Shown piece by piece: positions 6,537-7,274 of a DNA stretch of 7,274 nucleotides; the stretch's first letter is position 1, and each line of letters opens with the position of its first letter. The stretch spans positions 1-7,274 of the forward strand of contig VMCP01000101.1 of the NCBI GenBank assembly GCA_008081305.1, in the 5' to 3' direction. This stretch comes from Bacteroidota bacterium. Lineage in GTDB: Bacteria > Bacteroidota > Bacteroidia > NS11-12g > UBA955. Both the position numbers and the translations under genes were made by a program. The notes under the pieces were generated by a model. It made no database searches, had not been told where the DNA came from, and saw nothing but the letters and a program-made list of their open reading frames with translations.

Positions 6537-7274
6537 ATGAATTCTGATCTAGAAATCAAGTTTGATAGCATTGAATCTGCCATCGAGGATATAAAAAATG
6601 GCAAGGTAGTCATTGTTGTTGACGACGAAGACCGCGAAAATGAAGGTGATTTTCTGACTGCGGCCCGCAATATGACGCCAGAGTTGGTGAATTTTATGGC
6701 AAAGGAGGGGAGAGGATTGATTTGTGTGCCATTAACGGAGGAACGCTGTGATGAACTTGATTTGGACTTGATGGTAGGGAAAAATACGGCCACGCATGAA
6801 ACAGCGTTTACTGTTTCGGTTGATCTATTGGGCAACGGTTGTACTACTGGTATCTCTGCTCAAGATCGATCAAAAACCATTATCGCTTTAATAGAAGAAA
6901 ACACTAAAAAAGAAGATTTAGGTCGTCCAGGTCATATTTTCCCACTGAAAGCTAAGGCTGGAGGGGTACTCAGAAGAGCAGGACATACGGAAGCGGCTAT
7001 TGATTTATCAAGAATGGCTGGATTTGAACCAGCGGGATGCATCGTTGAAATAATGAACGATGATGGTAGTATGGCACGCCTACCAGACTTGATTCATGTA
7101 AGAGAAAAGTTTGGCTTAAAATTGATTAGTATAGAACAATTAATCAAGTACAGACTCGAAAAGGAATCGCTAATACAGCGAGTTATGTCAGTAGATATGC
7201 CCACAGAAGATGGTGATTTTGATCTTGTAGCAGTCAAACAAAAGGACAACGGATTGGAGCATGTTGCATTGGGT
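6537..7274 (+). CDS. ribBA: Bifunctional DHBP synthase / GTP cyclohydrolase II (RibBA), C-terminus cut off by window edge
   Basis: RibBA supplies both precursors of riboflavin: the RibB half turns ribulose 5-phosphate into 3,4-dihydroxy-2-butanone 4-phosphate and formate, and the RibA half opens GTP to the pyrimidine precursor. All 246 codons in the window are open. The N-terminal half is complete: the acidic DDEDRENEGD metal and substrate loop at 29-38, HETAFTVSVD with GCTTGISAQDR, GRPGHIFPL at 129-137 (H133), and GHTEA at 149-153 (H150, E152), all standard for this enzyme. From about residue 210 the RibA half begins (VDMPTEDGDFDLVAV), and its zinc cysteines and GTP site lie beyond the edge. 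The family is about 400 residues, so roughly 150 are missing. An in-frame stop at 6513-6515 with no start codon before 6537 forces this ATG. It is divergent from the Gre-like gene, and there is no room for an FMN riboswitch between promoter box and start. Confidence 0.96.
   Translation, partial: MNSDLEIKFDSIESAIEDIKNGKVVIVVDDEDRENEGDFLTAARNMTPELVNFMAKEGRGLICVPLTEERCDELDLDLMVGKNTATHETAFTVSVDLLGNGCTTGISAQDRSKTIIALIEENTKKEDLGRPGHIFPLKAKAGGVLRRAGHTEAAIDLSRMAGFEPAGCIVEIMNDDGSMARLPDLIHVREKFGLKLISIEQLIKYRLEKESLIQRVMSVDMPTEDGDFDLVAVKQKDNGLEHVALG

Noticed and set aside
6512..6835. Minus-strand open frame of 107 codons
   Set aside because: It is antisense to the start of ribBA, Ser-rich and without family features. 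ribBA is certain on the other strand.

Overview
The window is ordinary protein-coding DNA from a member of the Bacteroidota. The evidence is a TonB-dependent receptor with an N-terminal carboxypeptidase-regulatory-like domain, a single-chain fused E1 alpha/beta 2-oxoacid dehydrogenase, a bifunctional RibBA, a Gre-related protein of the kind common in this phylum, and a TAnnTTTG-type promoter box (TACCTTTG) in front of ribBA. The style fits Flavobacteriales or a related order, but I cannot fix genus or family from sequence alone.

Layout: bases 1-2424 (minus) hold a TonB-dependent outer-membrane receptor that runs off the left edge, with 808 residues present. A 126-bp divergent spacer follows. 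Bases 2551-4596 (plus) encode a 681-residue thiamine-diphosphate-dependent E1 protein with alpha and beta halves in one chain. It converges on the next gene with only 5 bp between stop codons. Bases 4602-5972 (minus) encode an NAD(P)-dependent aldehyde dehydrogenase. Its ATG overlaps by one base the stop codon of a GreA/GreB-related coiled-coil protein (5972-6430, minus), so these two are very probably one translationally coupled operon. A 106-bp divergent spacer separates them from ribBA (6537 to the right edge, plus), of which the complete DHBP synthase half and the first part of the GTP cyclohydrolase II half are present.

The genes do not form one obvious pathway. They are housekeeping or metabolic functions (nutrient uptake, 2-oxoacid oxidation, aldehyde oxidation, transcription-associated factor, riboflavin synthesis) in two divergent and one convergent arrangement. 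No mobile element, RNA gene, CRISPR array or phage signature was seen. No new multi-gene system is evident.

The most interesting points are regulatory: a probable leaderless or near-leaderless ribBA transcript, a perfect hairpin that buries a good Shine-Dalgarno sequence ahead of the Gre-like gene, the tight Gre-like/aldehyde dehydrogenase coupling, and an inverted repeat at the convergent 3' ends.
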